Assembly (NCBI GenBank): GCA_007121995.1 | Contig: SKJK01000041.1 | Span: 1 to 5,771, forward strand | DNA: 5,771 nt | Source: Desulfobulbaceae bacterium | Lineage (GTDB): Bacteria > Desulfobacterota > Desulfobulbia > Desulfobulbales > Desulfobulbaceae | Direction of reading: 5' to 3' | Part shown: piece after piece, positions 1-5,676 of the stretch | Position numbering within the stretch: position 1 is the first letter of the stretch | Layout of the letters: every line of letters begins with the position of its first letter | Position numbers and translations under genes: made by a program | Notes under the pieces: model-generated | The model's database searches: none | The model's input: only the letters and a program-made list of their open reading frames with translations | What the model was told of the DNA's origin: nothing

Positions 1-229
1 GGGGATCATCAACGATAGGGGTAAAAAAATCAACGGTCTGGATCAGAGCTGTCTCCGCATCGAGCCGGTAAACACCGGCATCTTCACACGTCTCCGAGCC
101 CACCAGCAGATCAGGATCCTGGGGCAGGTCCAACCCGCACAGTATTCGACCCAGGTCCCCCGGGCCCAATTTGGCGGCTCAGCCGGCGGCCTTGACAGTG
201 TGGGTCAGTTTTATTTTTTTTGCCGTCAT
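1..229 (-). CDS. selD: Selenophosphate synthetase SelD, selenocysteine form, 5' part (3' end outside window)
   Basis: SelD makes selenophosphate from selenide and ATP in the cytosol; selenophosphate is the selenium donor for selenocysteyl-tRNA and for selenouridine in tRNA. Reading the minus strand from ATG at 229-227 gives [16 protein letters not shown], then an in-frame TGA (181-179), then [10 protein letters not shown], and the frame stays open to the window edge. Further in, [14 protein letters not shown] and [11 protein letters not shown] are hallmark SelD segments. The TGA falls at codon 17 and a Lys at codon 20, matching the catalytic Cys17 and Lys20 of Escherichia coli SelD, so the TGA most likely encodes selenocysteine rather than ending the gene. 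Selenocysteine at this site is known in other bacteria, for example Haemophilus influenzae. No good Shine-Dalgarno site precedes the ATG, but it is the only plausible start codon in frame. About 76 of the usual roughly 345 residues are present. The gene is divergent from purF. Confidence 0.93.
145..169 (-). promoter_or_regulatory. Candidate bacterial SECIS hairpin in selD
   Basis: Nine bases after the selD TGA, the minus-strand transcript can fold UUGGGCCC (169-162) against GGGUCGAA (152-145). This gives seven pairs, one of them G-U, plus one G-G mismatch, around the nine-base loop GGGGGACCU. A further CCGC/GCGG pairing lies outside it. Distance, size and a loop containing GGACCU resemble the SelB-binding hairpin that bacteria place just downstream of a selenocysteine UGA. 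The fold was done by eye. The coding context is strong, but the exact structure is inferred. Confidence 0.55.
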
Positions 230-584
230 ATTGAAAGCTGTTGCGGAGATGAGGGGTTGGAAGAAGCAATTATTTCCGAGGGTACCCCATATTTTGTTGA
301 AAAAAAACCTGTAATCTGTTTCAGATTAAATTTTCGATATAATCGAATCAACGAAAATCAAGGCACAAGGAACCGTTCTTTGTGCCTTTCTATTTTTATA
401 GTGTCCAACCAGAAACAAGAAATTTTGTTCTGAATCGAGGCGCGCCGGCGAATTGAACCGCAGACATATATTTCATGTTCCCAGGATCCAATTTGCACAA
501 GCAACAAAAAATCAGAAAAATAGAGCTGTTTCTGGATGGGTACTTTTTCAGCTCATCCTGACTATAGAGCATTGGGCAGTCATT
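230..584. other. Divergent intergenic region between selD and purF
   Basis: No protein-coding gene is supported in these 355 bases. The region must contain the start signals for selD (leftward) and purF (rightward). It is AT-rich around 290-350. It holds two small inverted repeats, TAATCTG-TTT-CAGATTA (312-328) and TCGAT-ATA-ATCGA (334-346), and the latter contains a perfect TATAAT at 338-343. No matching -35 box lies at normal spacing for that hexamer on the plus strand. A strong rightward intrinsic terminator follows at 361-397. The stretch 398-584 holds an 8-base GGCGCGCC palindrome (439-446) but no convincing promoter that I can defend. Confidence 0.6.
361..397 (+). terminator. Strong intrinsic terminator between selD and purF
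   Basis: The left arm AGGCACAAGGAA (361-372) pairs with TTCTTTGTGCCT (376-387) over 12 base pairs with a single G-U wobble and a CCG triloop. It is followed by the T-rich tail TTTCTATTTTT. The T tract lies on the right, so it would stop rightward transcription. On the minus strand the tail is only weakly T-rich. No rightward gene ends here, so it may be a leader attenuator for purF or the end of a short untranslated transcript. Confidence 0.82.
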
Positions 585-2012
585 ATGCATACGCACGAAC
601 ACACAGAGCACCCGACAAGGCCTCGGCATGAATGCGGTATCTGCGGGATTTTCGGCCACCAGGACGCAGCAAAACTTGTTTATTTCGGCTTGTACGCTCT
701 GCAGCACCGGGGCCAGGAAAGTGCGGGCATTGTCGCCGGCGACGGCCGCAAAGTTTCCCTGCACAAAAGCATGGGACTGGTTCCGGAAGTCTTCAGCGAA
801 TCCGTACTTGAAAGCCTTCCCGGCCATCTTGCCATCGGCCATGTCCGCTACTCCACTACCGGTGCATCCAATATTATCAACACCCAGCCATTTACGGCCA
901 CCCACAAGGGCCTTTCCATAAGCGTTGCCCATAATGGCAATCTGGTTAATTCCATTGCTCTTCGGCATCACCTGGAACAGCAGGGCTCGATCTTCCAGAC
1001 TACCATGGACAGTGAAATTGTAATCCATCTCATGGCTCGCCACATGGACCGGGGGCTAAGAGAGGCGATCAAAACCACCTTTTCCTGTATTCAAGGCGCG
1101 TATTCTCTGCTGCTCATGACCCCGGACACCATAATCGCCATCCGGGATCCCAACGGATTTCGTCCCCTCTGTCTCGGTGTTCTCGACAATGGCGCCCATG
1201 TGGTCGCCTCTGAGACCTGCGCCCTGGATCTGATCGAAGCCGAGTACCTGCGGGAAATCGAACCGGGCGAAGTGCTGATCATCGACGCCCAGGGCCTCAC
1301 CTCCCTGTTCCCTTGGGCTCCGGCAAAAAAGAGTTACTGCATTTTTGAACATATTTATTTCTCCCGACCGGACAGTGATGTCTTCGGTTTCAATGTCTAC
1401 GCCGCCCGCAAACGCATGGGAGAAATCCTCGCCCGAGAGGCACAGATCGATGCTGATCTTGTCATGCCCTTTCCCGATTCGGGCAACTACGCCGCTATCG
1501 GTTACGCCGGCGCCTCTGGCATCCCTCTGGAGATGGGAATGATCCGCAACCATTATGTCGGCCGCACCTTTATTCAACCAACCCAATCCATGCGTGATTT
1601 TTCGGTCCGGGTCAAACTCAATCCGGTTCGCTCCCTTCTCAAAGGCAAACGGGTGATCATTGTCGAGGATTCCATCATCAGGGGTACCACCGGCCGCAGT
1701 CGGGTCCAGTCACTGCGCCGGATAGGGGCATCTGAAGTCCACATGGTGGTCAGTTGCCCACCCACCCGGCACGCCTGTTACTATGGAATCGATTTTCCCT
1801 CCAGTTCCCAGCTCATAGCCGCCGGCAACACTGTGGATGGGATCCGTGATTATCTTAACCTCGATTCGTTGACCTATCTGAGCATCGACGGTCTTGTTGA
1901 GGCCACCGGGTTGAGCATTGATCACTTCTGTCTAGCCTGTTTCACTGGAGACTACCCCATTGAACCGGATAAAAATTTCCAAAAAGAGGCCCTTTCCGGC
2001 TGTGATTGTTGA
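585..2012 (+). CDS. purF: Amidophosphoribosyltransferase (glutamine PRPP amidotransferase)
   Basis: This enzyme catalyses the first committed step of purine synthesis: PRPP plus glutamine gives 5-phosphoribosylamine. The 475-residue product matches the Bacillus subtilis-type length. An N-terminal Ntn glutaminase domain starts at Cys17 (CGICGIFGH), with LQHRGQESAGIV (39-50), HVRYSTTG (86-93) and HNGN (116-119). A phosphoribosyltransferase domain follows, with the PRPP motif VIIVEDSIIRGTTG (357-370). Residues 1-16, MHTHEHTEHPTRPRHE, look like a propeptide cleaved after Glu16 to expose Cys17, as in B. subtilis. Cys252, Cys398, Cys449 and Cys452 (CLAC) fit the ligands of the oxygen-sensitive [4Fe-4S] cluster of that class. 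The frame is open back to a TTG at 453, but the 44 extra residues are not PurF-like. ATG 585 is preferred although its Shine-Dalgarno site is weak. The ferredoxin gene follows on the same strand after 135 bases. Confidence 0.96.
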   Translation: MHTHEHTEHPTRPRHECGICGIFGHQDAAKLVYFGLYALQHRGQESAGIVAGDGRKVSLHKSMGLVPEVFSESVLESLPGHLAIGHVRYSTTGASNIINTQPFTATHKGLSISVAHNGNLVNSIALRHHLEQQGSIFQTTMDSEIVIHLMARHMDRGLREAIKTTFSCIQGAYSLLLMTPDTIIAIRDPNGFRPLCLGVLDNGAHVVASETCALDLIEAEYLREIEPGEVLIIDAQGLTSLFPWAPAKKSYCIFEHIYFSRPDSDVFGFNVYAARKRMGEILAREAQIDADLVMPFPDSGNYAAIGYAGASGIPLEMGMIRNHYVGRTFIQPTQSMRDFSVRVKLNPVRSLLKGKRVIIVEDSIIRGTTGRSRVQSLRRIGASEVHMVVSCPPTRHACYYGIDFPSSSQLIAAGNTVDGIRDYLNLDSLTYLSIDGLVEATGLSIDHFCLACFTGDYPIEPDKNFQKEALSGCDC

Positions 2013-2110
2013 CTTTGCAATGATACAAGCCATGCATGCCAAGCAACCGGAAATGCAATACAGAAACGTGGTTAATTATCCAGCTCCACCCCCAGCAATT
2101 GGTTACGGAA

Positions 2111-2127
2111 AGGTTCCTGAGGAACCT
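2111..2127. repeat. Perfect inverted repeat between purF and the ferredoxin gene
   Basis: The sequence AGGTTCCTGAGGAACCT is a perfect inverted repeat. As RNA it gives a 7-bp stem with a UGA loop. It sits 20 bases before the ferredoxin start codon. It lacks a T tract, so it is not a standard intrinsic terminator. An operator, an RNA-stabilising hairpin, or an element hiding the AGGA within it are all possible; none is shown by the sequence. Confidence 0.5.
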
Positions 2128-2147
2128 CCCGAATCGAACTCTCGATA

Positions 2148-2357
2148 ATGAGTGCCATCCTGATTGACAGCTACCGGTGCAACGGTTGCGCCACCTGTAC
2201 AGCTATGTGCCCCGATATTTTTGTCCTCAATCCGTTGACGGAAAAGGCTGAATTGATCGATTCCGATCAAGAGGTTACCAACACTCTCCGTGAGGCCGCC
2301 GCCTATTGTCCGGAAAAATGCATCATCATCGTGGAGGACGACCACACCGATCACTGA
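2148..2357 (+). CDS. Small single-cluster [4Fe-4S] ferredoxin
   Basis: This 69-residue soluble protein is probably a low-potential one-electron carrier in the cytosol. It has the pattern C11-x2-C14-x2-C17-x3-C21-P, then C54-P near the C-terminus. That is the layout of monocluster ferredoxins such as those of Desulfovibrio gigas, where the first three Cys and the late Cys-Pro bind the cluster. Residue 54 is the expected fourth ligand. The acidic C-terminal tail VEDDHTDH and low net charge fit a ferredoxin. The position of the second disulfide Cys of D. gigas ferredoxin has no Cys here, but an extra Cys58 lies four residues after C54. No good Shine-Dalgarno site lies next to ATG 2148. The gene sits between purF and a membrane methyltransferase-like gene; the redox partner cannot be read from the context. 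A physiological link with the iron-sulfur enzyme PurF is possible but unproven. Confidence 0.9.
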   Translation: MSAILIDSYRCNGCATCTAMCPDIFVLNPLTEKAELIDSDQEVTNTLREAAAYCPEKCIIIVEDDHTDH

Positions 2358-2423
2358 GAGACAGAGCCGGATAAGCGATCAACACAACGGGGATTTACAG
2401 AATGCATCATCAAAGGAAAACAC

Positions 2424-3053
2424 GTGCTGACTGGAGGTGATCCCAATTCACCGGCTGCCATGCTGCCACTGATCCTTCTGTGGCTGGCCTGGTGCGGACT
2501 GCACAGTCTGCTGATCACGATCACGGTCCGGCGCTGGATCGAAAAGAAGGGCGGCCTCTGGATCGGGTGCTATCGACTCGGGTACGTGCTCATTGCTCTT
2601 GCCACTCTCGCCCCCCTGCTCTGGTATACACGCAGCCTGCCACAGCAGTCGCTGGGCGTATCGTCGCTCTGGCTACTGTCAGGGCAGTGTGTTCTCTTCA
2701 TCTATGCAGCGGTCATGTTCATCGGCGGACTTCGAGCCTATGATCTGAGCGCGTTTCTCGGCATCCGCCAGTGGCAGGATTTTCGAGCAGGACGAAAAGG
2801 ATCGCCAGCACCGTTCCGGCAATCCGGGATCCTGCGATATATCCGCCACCCCTGGTATAGCGGCGGCATAGCTCTGCTTTGGTCCCTGCCCAACCTCACT
2901 GATGTCAGCCTGGTCGTCCGGGCTATCCTCACCGGCTACCTCATTTGCGGTACCCTGCTGGAAGAACGTAAACTCAAAGCAGACCTGGGCGAGGCATACC
3001 TGGCCTATATCCGGCGGGTTCCCATGCTGTTCCCCTGGAAACCAAGGCACTGA
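2424..3053 (+). CDS. Integral membrane methyltransferase-like protein (ICMT/PEMT superfamily)
   Basis: The product is 209 residues, mostly hydrophobic, with probable membrane segments near 13-34, 50-68, 82-101 and 144-175. The C-terminal half carries the signature of the isoprenylcysteine carboxyl methyltransferase / phospholipid methyltransferase superfamily: GILRYIRHPWYSGG (135-148), then LLEERKLKADLGEAYLAY (178-195) and RVPMLFP (198-204). In this superfamily the RHP-x-Y and EE segments help bind S-adenosylmethionine. The substrate cannot be told; bacterial relatives act on small thiols, lipids or unknown targets. The GTG start at 2424 is chosen because AAAGGA lies 7 bases upstream. ATG 2460 is an in-frame alternative that would remove 12 residues and leave the membrane segments intact. 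The start follows the ferredoxin stop by 66 bases on the same strand, so co-transcription is likely. It is convergent with panB. Confidence 0.82.
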   Translation: MLTGGDPNSPAAMLPLILLWLAWCGLHSLLITITVRRWIEKKGGLWIGCYRLGYVLIALATLAPLLWYTRSLPQQSLGVSSLWLLSGQCVLFIYAAVMFIGGLRAYDLSAFLGIRQWQDFRAGRKGSPAPFRQSGILRYIRHPWYSGGIALLWSLPNLTDVSLVVRAILTGYLICGTLLEERKLKADLGEAYLAYIRRVPMLFPWKPRH

Positions 3054-3070
3054 AGGGCCGAAACTTTTTG

Positions 3071-3093
3071 CCGGATGCACGTGCAGTGCACGG
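3071..3093. repeat. Hairpin between convergent genes
   Basis: CCG (3071-3073) and TGCAC (3076-3080) pair with GTGCA (3086-3090) and CGG (3091-3093) around a 5-base loop, with GA bulged. It lies between the stop of the membrane methyltransferase gene and the stop of panB, where a two-way terminator would be expected. No T tract follows on either strand, so termination is only inferred from position. The overlapping palindromes TGCACGTGCA (3076-3085) and GTGCAGTGCAC (3081-3091) could equally be a protein site. Confidence 0.35.
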
Positions 3094-3122
3094 TAATCTT
3101 AACAGATACCTGAAACCGACAA

Positions 3123-3965
3123 TCAGTACAAGGCCAGCAGTTTATCCCGTTCCTCGGCTTTCATAGCAAAACTATGGGCCTCGGTGGGAAAAGTGCGGTT
3201 TTCCACCTCTTCCTTATACCTTGTCAATGCCTCGGTAACAGATTCATTGATCCGGGCATACTGTTTAACGAACTTCGGGGTAAACCGGTCATAGAGTCCA
3301 ACCAGATCATGGATCACCAGAACCTGACCGTCACAGCCGGGCCCGGCACCGATACCAATGGTGGGGATGGTGATCTGCCGGGTAATGTGTTCCGCCAGGG
3401 GAGCGGGAATGGCTTCCAAAACAATGGAAAAACAACCCGCATCCTCCAGGGCCCGGGCATCATCGATCAATTGCCGTGCCGCCTGGGCGCTCTTGCCCTG
3501 CACCTTGAACCCTCCCAGGCTGGTAGCGGTCTGCGGTGTGAGTCCGATATGCCCCTGAACCGGAATACCGGCGCGGACAATAGCAGCCACCGTGGCGGCC
3601 ATGGTCACACCACCTTCGAGTTTTACTGCATCGGCCCGTCCTTCCTTGAGTAACCGGGTGGCATTGTCAATGGCGTCCGGTATGGACCTGTTGTAGGACC
3701 CGAACGGCATATCAGTAACCACCAGGGCCCGTTCGACCCCTCGCACCACGGCTTTACTATGGTGCAGCATCTCCTCCATGGTTACCGAGACCGTGTCCGG
3801 ATGGCCCAGGACCACCATCCCCAGACTATCTCCCACCAGAATGATGTCGATCCCGGCGGCGTCCACCATCCTGGCCCAGGGATAATCATAGGCGGTCAGT
3901 TCAACGATGGGGGTCTGATTTTTCCGATTTCTGATATCCGGGATAGTCAGTTTTTTCTGTTGCAT
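3123..3965 (-). CDS. panB: 3-methyl-2-oxobutanoate hydroxymethyltransferase (ketopantoate hydroxymethyltransferase)
   Basis: PanB transfers a hydroxymethyl group from 5,10-methylenetetrahydrofolate to 2-oxoisovalerate, giving ketopantoate, the first dedicated step toward pantothenate and coenzyme A. The 280-residue length is close to the E. coli enzyme (264), with a slightly longer C-terminal tail. The TIM-barrel family motifs are in order: LTAYDYPWA (23-31), LVGDSLGMVVLGH (43-55), TMEEMLHHSKAVVRG (62-76), TDMPFGSY (84-91), VKLEGG (114-119), GHIGLTPQ (138-145), IVLEAIP (181-187) and IGIGAGPGCDGQVLV (203-217). Asp46, Asp85 and Glu117 correspond to the magnesium ligands, and Glu184 to the catalytic glutamate. 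The start ATG at 3965-3963 has a strong AAGGAG at minus-strand 3976-3971, five bases away. The gene lies 127 bases downstream of panE on the same strand, likely in one transcript or with its own leader. panC and panD are not in the window. Confidence 0.97.
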   Translation of the reverse strand: MQQKKLTIPDIRNRKNQTPIVELTAYDYPWARMVDAAGIDIILVGDSLGMVVLGHPDTVSVTMEEMLHHSKAVVRGVERALVVTDMPFGSYNRSIPDAIDNATRLLKEGRADAVKLEGGVTMAATVAAIVRAGIPVQGHIGLTPQTATSLGGFKVQGKSAQAARQLIDDARALEDAGCFSIVLEAIPAPLAEHITRQITIPTIGIGAGPGCDGQVLVIHDLVGLYDRFTPKFVKQYARINESVTEALTRYKEEVENRTFPTEAHSFAMKAEERDKLLALY

Positions 3966-4092
3966 GGATTCTCCTTAAAAAAGGTTCAGCCGACTAAGCA
4001 GGGACTCCCGAGGCTGGGACATTGTTTCACATGTATCATGGTTACTGTCCTGATATTGCGGTTGTCGACACCATAACCGTTCACCTGACACC
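3966..4092 (-). promoter_or_regulatory. panE-panB leader with two tiny coupled reading frames and a possible attenuator
   Basis: On the minus strand, AGGTGA (4086-4081) lies six bases before an ATG that opens a 10-codon frame, MVSTTAISGQ, ending with TAA at 4044-4042. Two bases later an ATG (4039-4037) opens a 17-codon frame, MIHVKQCPSLGSPCLVG, ending with TGA at 3988-3986. Within that second frame, CAGCC (4016-4012) can pair with GGCTG (3991-3987), followed by AACC and six T, which run directly into the panB Shine-Dalgarno site. The geometry could allow leader-controlled termination, but the stem is short with a long interior. Both frames may be chance. Codon content shows no run of valine, as a classic valine leader would. 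Confidence 0.25.
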
Positions 4093-5019
4093 TTAGACCC
4101 GCTGATCGACAGTGGCTTCCAGTGCCTTGATCAATTGGGTGATCAACACATTCACCGGGGTCGCCACACCAGCTTCCTCTCCCTTGGCAACAATGGCACC
4201 GTTAATGACATCGATCTCGGTGGCCTTACCCCGGAGAATATCTTGCAGCATGGACGACCGGTTGGCAGCAGTCTGCAAGCAGACCTGCCTGACCCGGTCG
4301 ACCTGGTTTTCATAGGGGAGATTGATACCCAGGACTCGGGCCACAACAACGGCTTCCTCCACGGCCCGCACCATAAGCTGTTCACATTCCGGAACGTGCG
4401 CCAAGGTGCCGTTGGGCACCCGCAACAAGGCCGCCAACCCGTTAATGCCAACGTTGATCAACAGCTTTGACCAGAGAAGGCTGTCCACATCATCGCTCAC
4501 CGAAGTTGTTATCCCGGCCCGATTGAACAGAGCGGCAACGGCCTCCACCCGGGAAGATTGACCGGGAGCGGCGGCCAACCGGGTCGGTCCGTCCCCGGCA
4601 TGGCGGATATGCCCTGGTGCAACCAACGTCGCGGCTTGGGAGGTAATGCCGGCTGCAGCCCGTGAGGTCCCGACCACAGAGGCGATAAGCTCGAGATTAC
4701 CCAAACCGTTCTGCAGGGTAAGGACCAGACCATTGGCAGCCAGCACAGACAACGCAGTCCGGCTCGCCGCGGCGGTGGCCCGAGCCTTGGTGCAAATGAT
4801 GACCAGATCCGCAGCGATGGTATCAGAATCAGGTTCGACAATTATTTTGATTGCCCTGCGGTGAATAGTTCCGCTCATGGAAGTGAGAGTCAGCCCCTGG
4901 CGGCTGATAATCGCTGCATGCTCCACGTTGGTGGTGCACAAAGTGACCTTGGCCCACGGGGCAAGCAACGCCCCGAACAGCCCTCCCATGGCCCCGGCGC
5001 CTATGATCACTATCTCCAT
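4093..5019 (-). CDS. panE: 2-dehydropantoate 2-reductase (ketopantoate reductase)
   Basis: PanE reduces ketopantoate to pantoate with NADPH, the step after PanB. The 308-residue length is typical. The N-terminal Rossmann fold opens with MEIVIIGAGAMGG, whose GxGxxG is at 7-12. CTKA (76-79) and LQNGLGN (102-108) are conserved cofactor and substrate segments. The C-terminal helical domain has WSKLLINVGINGL (183-195), with catalytic Lys185 and neighbouring Asn189. It also has RSSMLQDILRGKATEIDVINGAIV-type sequence near 254-277, where Ser and Glu268 fit substrate-binding residues. ATG at 5019-5017 is chosen over an in-frame GTG at 5037-5035 because GGGAG (5031-5027) sits seven bases before it and the Rossmann strand begins right there. 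The gene is the first of the panE-panB pair, with a plausible promoter at 5118-5091. It is divergent from the small gene at 5236. Confidence 0.95.
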   Translation of the reverse strand: MEIVIIGAGAMGGLFGALLAPWAKVTLCTTNVEHAAIISRQGLTLTSMSGTIHRRAIKIIVEPDSDTIAADLVIICTKARATAAASRTALSVLAANGLVLTLQNGLGNLELIASVVGTSRAAAGITSQAATLVAPGHIRHAGDGPTRLAAAPGQSSRVEAVAALFNRAGITTSVSDDVDSLLWSKLLINVGINGLAALLRVPNGTLAHVPECEQLMVRAVEEAVVVARVLGINLPYENQVDRVRQVCLQTAANRSSMLQDILRGKATEIDVINGAIVAKGEEAGVATPVNVLITQLIKALEATVDQRV

Positions 5020-5090
5020 ACCCTTTCTCCCTGTCACCCGGGCGTACGATTGCCGGGACGGCCCCTGCCATTGAACATCTTTACCTGACA

Positions 5091-5118
5091 GTTATATCCC
5101 ATCGCGGTAAAAGATCAA
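5091..5118 (-). promoter_or_regulatory. Probable sigma-70 type promoter of panE-panB
   Basis: On the minus strand TTGATC (5118-5113) is followed after 16 bases by TATAAC (5096-5091). Transcription would begin near 5084, giving a leader of about 65 bases to the panE ATG. The hexamers match the consensus at 4 and 5 of 6 positions. A possible CCCGG/CCGGG hairpin (5037-5057) lies in this leader, just upstream of the panE Shine-Dalgarno site. Confidence 0.55.
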
Positions 5119-5153
5119 TGGAGAAGGATTTACCCGCAAGGGCAAGCAAGGGT

Positions 5154-5182
5154 TTGCACCTGTAAAAAGAACCGGGTACAAT
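5154..5182 (+). promoter_or_regulatory. Probable sigma-70 type promoter of the 81-residue gene
   Basis: TTGCAC (5154-5159) and TACAAT (5177-5182) are separated by the optimal 17 bases, giving a start near 5189 and a leader of about 47 bases. Directly upstream are two copies of GCAAGGG (5136-5142 and 5146-5152), spaced 10 bases apart, one helical turn, and ending next to the -35 box. That placement would suit an activator, but no known operator is recognised. Confidence 0.62.
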
Positions 5183-5235
5183 TCATTTTTCCAACGGCGT
5201 CACCACCACATCCCCCCCTTACCCGGAGGCAGCCG

Positions 5236-5481
5236 ATGCAGCTCTTTATCTGGCGTCACAGCAAACGTTTTTCCAGCTGGTCCATGCTCGACGAACCACA
5301 TGTTCACAAAGAGAATTATCTCGAAGCCCAGGTTACGGTCCTGGCAGGGTCCAAAGAGGAAGCATTGCAGTTGCTGGACCGCGAGGGCACCTGGAATATC
5401 GAAGAGGTGCAACGGATCGAACCGGAGGTGATTCCCCTGGATGCTGCCCGTATTGTTACCAGCCATCTGGTGTTTCAATAA
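5236..5481 (+). CDS. Small uncharacterised protein, 81 residues
   Basis: I do not recognise a named family. The product begins MQLFIWRHSKRFSSWSMLDE, and has a basic aromatic N-terminus, then VHKENYLEAQVTVLAGSKEE, a helix-like EEALQLLDREG (41-51) and a C-terminal part rich in I/V and E. It has no signal peptide and no membrane segment, so it is probably cytosolic. The alternating strand-helix-strand pattern suggests a compact alpha/beta fold. It has no cysteine. It is likely a real gene: GGAGG (5225-5229) lies six bases before the ATG, a good promoter is at 5154-5182, and codon use resembles the neighbours. It stands alone, divergent from panE, and is followed by a hairpin at 5486-5511. No function is assigned. 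Confidence 0.75.
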   Translation: MQLFIWRHSKRFSSWSMLDEPHVHKENYLEAQVTVLAGSKEEALQLLDREGTWNIEEVQRIEPEVIPLDAARIVTSHLVFQ

Positions 5482-5485
5482 TTCG

Positions 5486-5511
5486 TGCCGCCAGTGCATT
5501 CCCCGGCGGCA
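5486..5511 (+). terminator. Possible terminator hairpin after the 81-residue gene
   Basis: TGCCGCC (5486-5492) pairs with GGCGGCA (5505-5511) around a 12-base loop, beginning five bases after the TAA stop. The stem is GC-rich and well placed to end transcription, but no T tract follows, so factor-independent termination is doubtful. Confidence 0.35.
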
Positions 5512-5563
5512 ACACCGCCCGGCTCAATACACTGCATTTCCCTGGTGGATCTCGTCATTACCA

Positions 5564-5585
5564 TAGAAAACAAACGAATTTTCTA
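5564..5585. repeat. AT-rich inverted repeat upstream of the last gene
   Basis: TAGAAAA (5564-5570) and TTTTCTA (5579-5585) form a perfect 7-base inverted repeat around CAAACGAA, with outer CATT and AATG also matching. It lies about 90 bases before the start of the next gene. It could be an operator or an mRNA hairpin; no binding protein can be named. Confidence 0.4.
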
Positions 5586-5676
5586 CCAATGCCTCCTTGG
5601 TTCGTGCGCAATACTATACCCCACGCCAAAACAGTGGGCGGCACGACCATATTGCAAAAACTCAGGACACCCAGCC

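Noticed and set aside
200..433. Plus-strand open frame of 77 codons over the selD start and the intergenic region
   Set aside because: It overlaps the selD start on the other strand, runs through the strong terminator at 361-397, has no Shine-Dalgarno site and no recognisable protein features.
439..446. GGCGCGCC palindrome, with GGGTACCC at 280-287 and CATGCATG near 2033
   Set aside because: Single short palindromes expected by chance at this base composition; no repeated use or position that suggests a site.
493..521. TTGCAC plus AAAAAT as a purF promoter
   Set aside because: The -10 match is poor and in an A-rich run; not strong enough to annotate.
453..584. 44-codon N-terminal extension of PurF from TTG 453
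   Set aside because: The extra residues are unlike PurF, and ATG 585 leaves a propeptide ending in Glu before the catalytic Cys, as in known members.
396..1043. Long minus-strand open frame opposite purF
   Set aside because: A shadow frame of purF; no family motif, no start signals, and purF evidence is overwhelming.
4135..4470. Plus-strand open frames opposite panE
   Set aside because: Shadows of panE without ribosome sites or recognisable domains.
5020..5037. GTG start of panE at 5037, adding six residues
   Set aside because: No Shine-Dalgarno site precedes it, while ATG 5019 has GGGAG at good spacing and begins the Rossmann strand directly.
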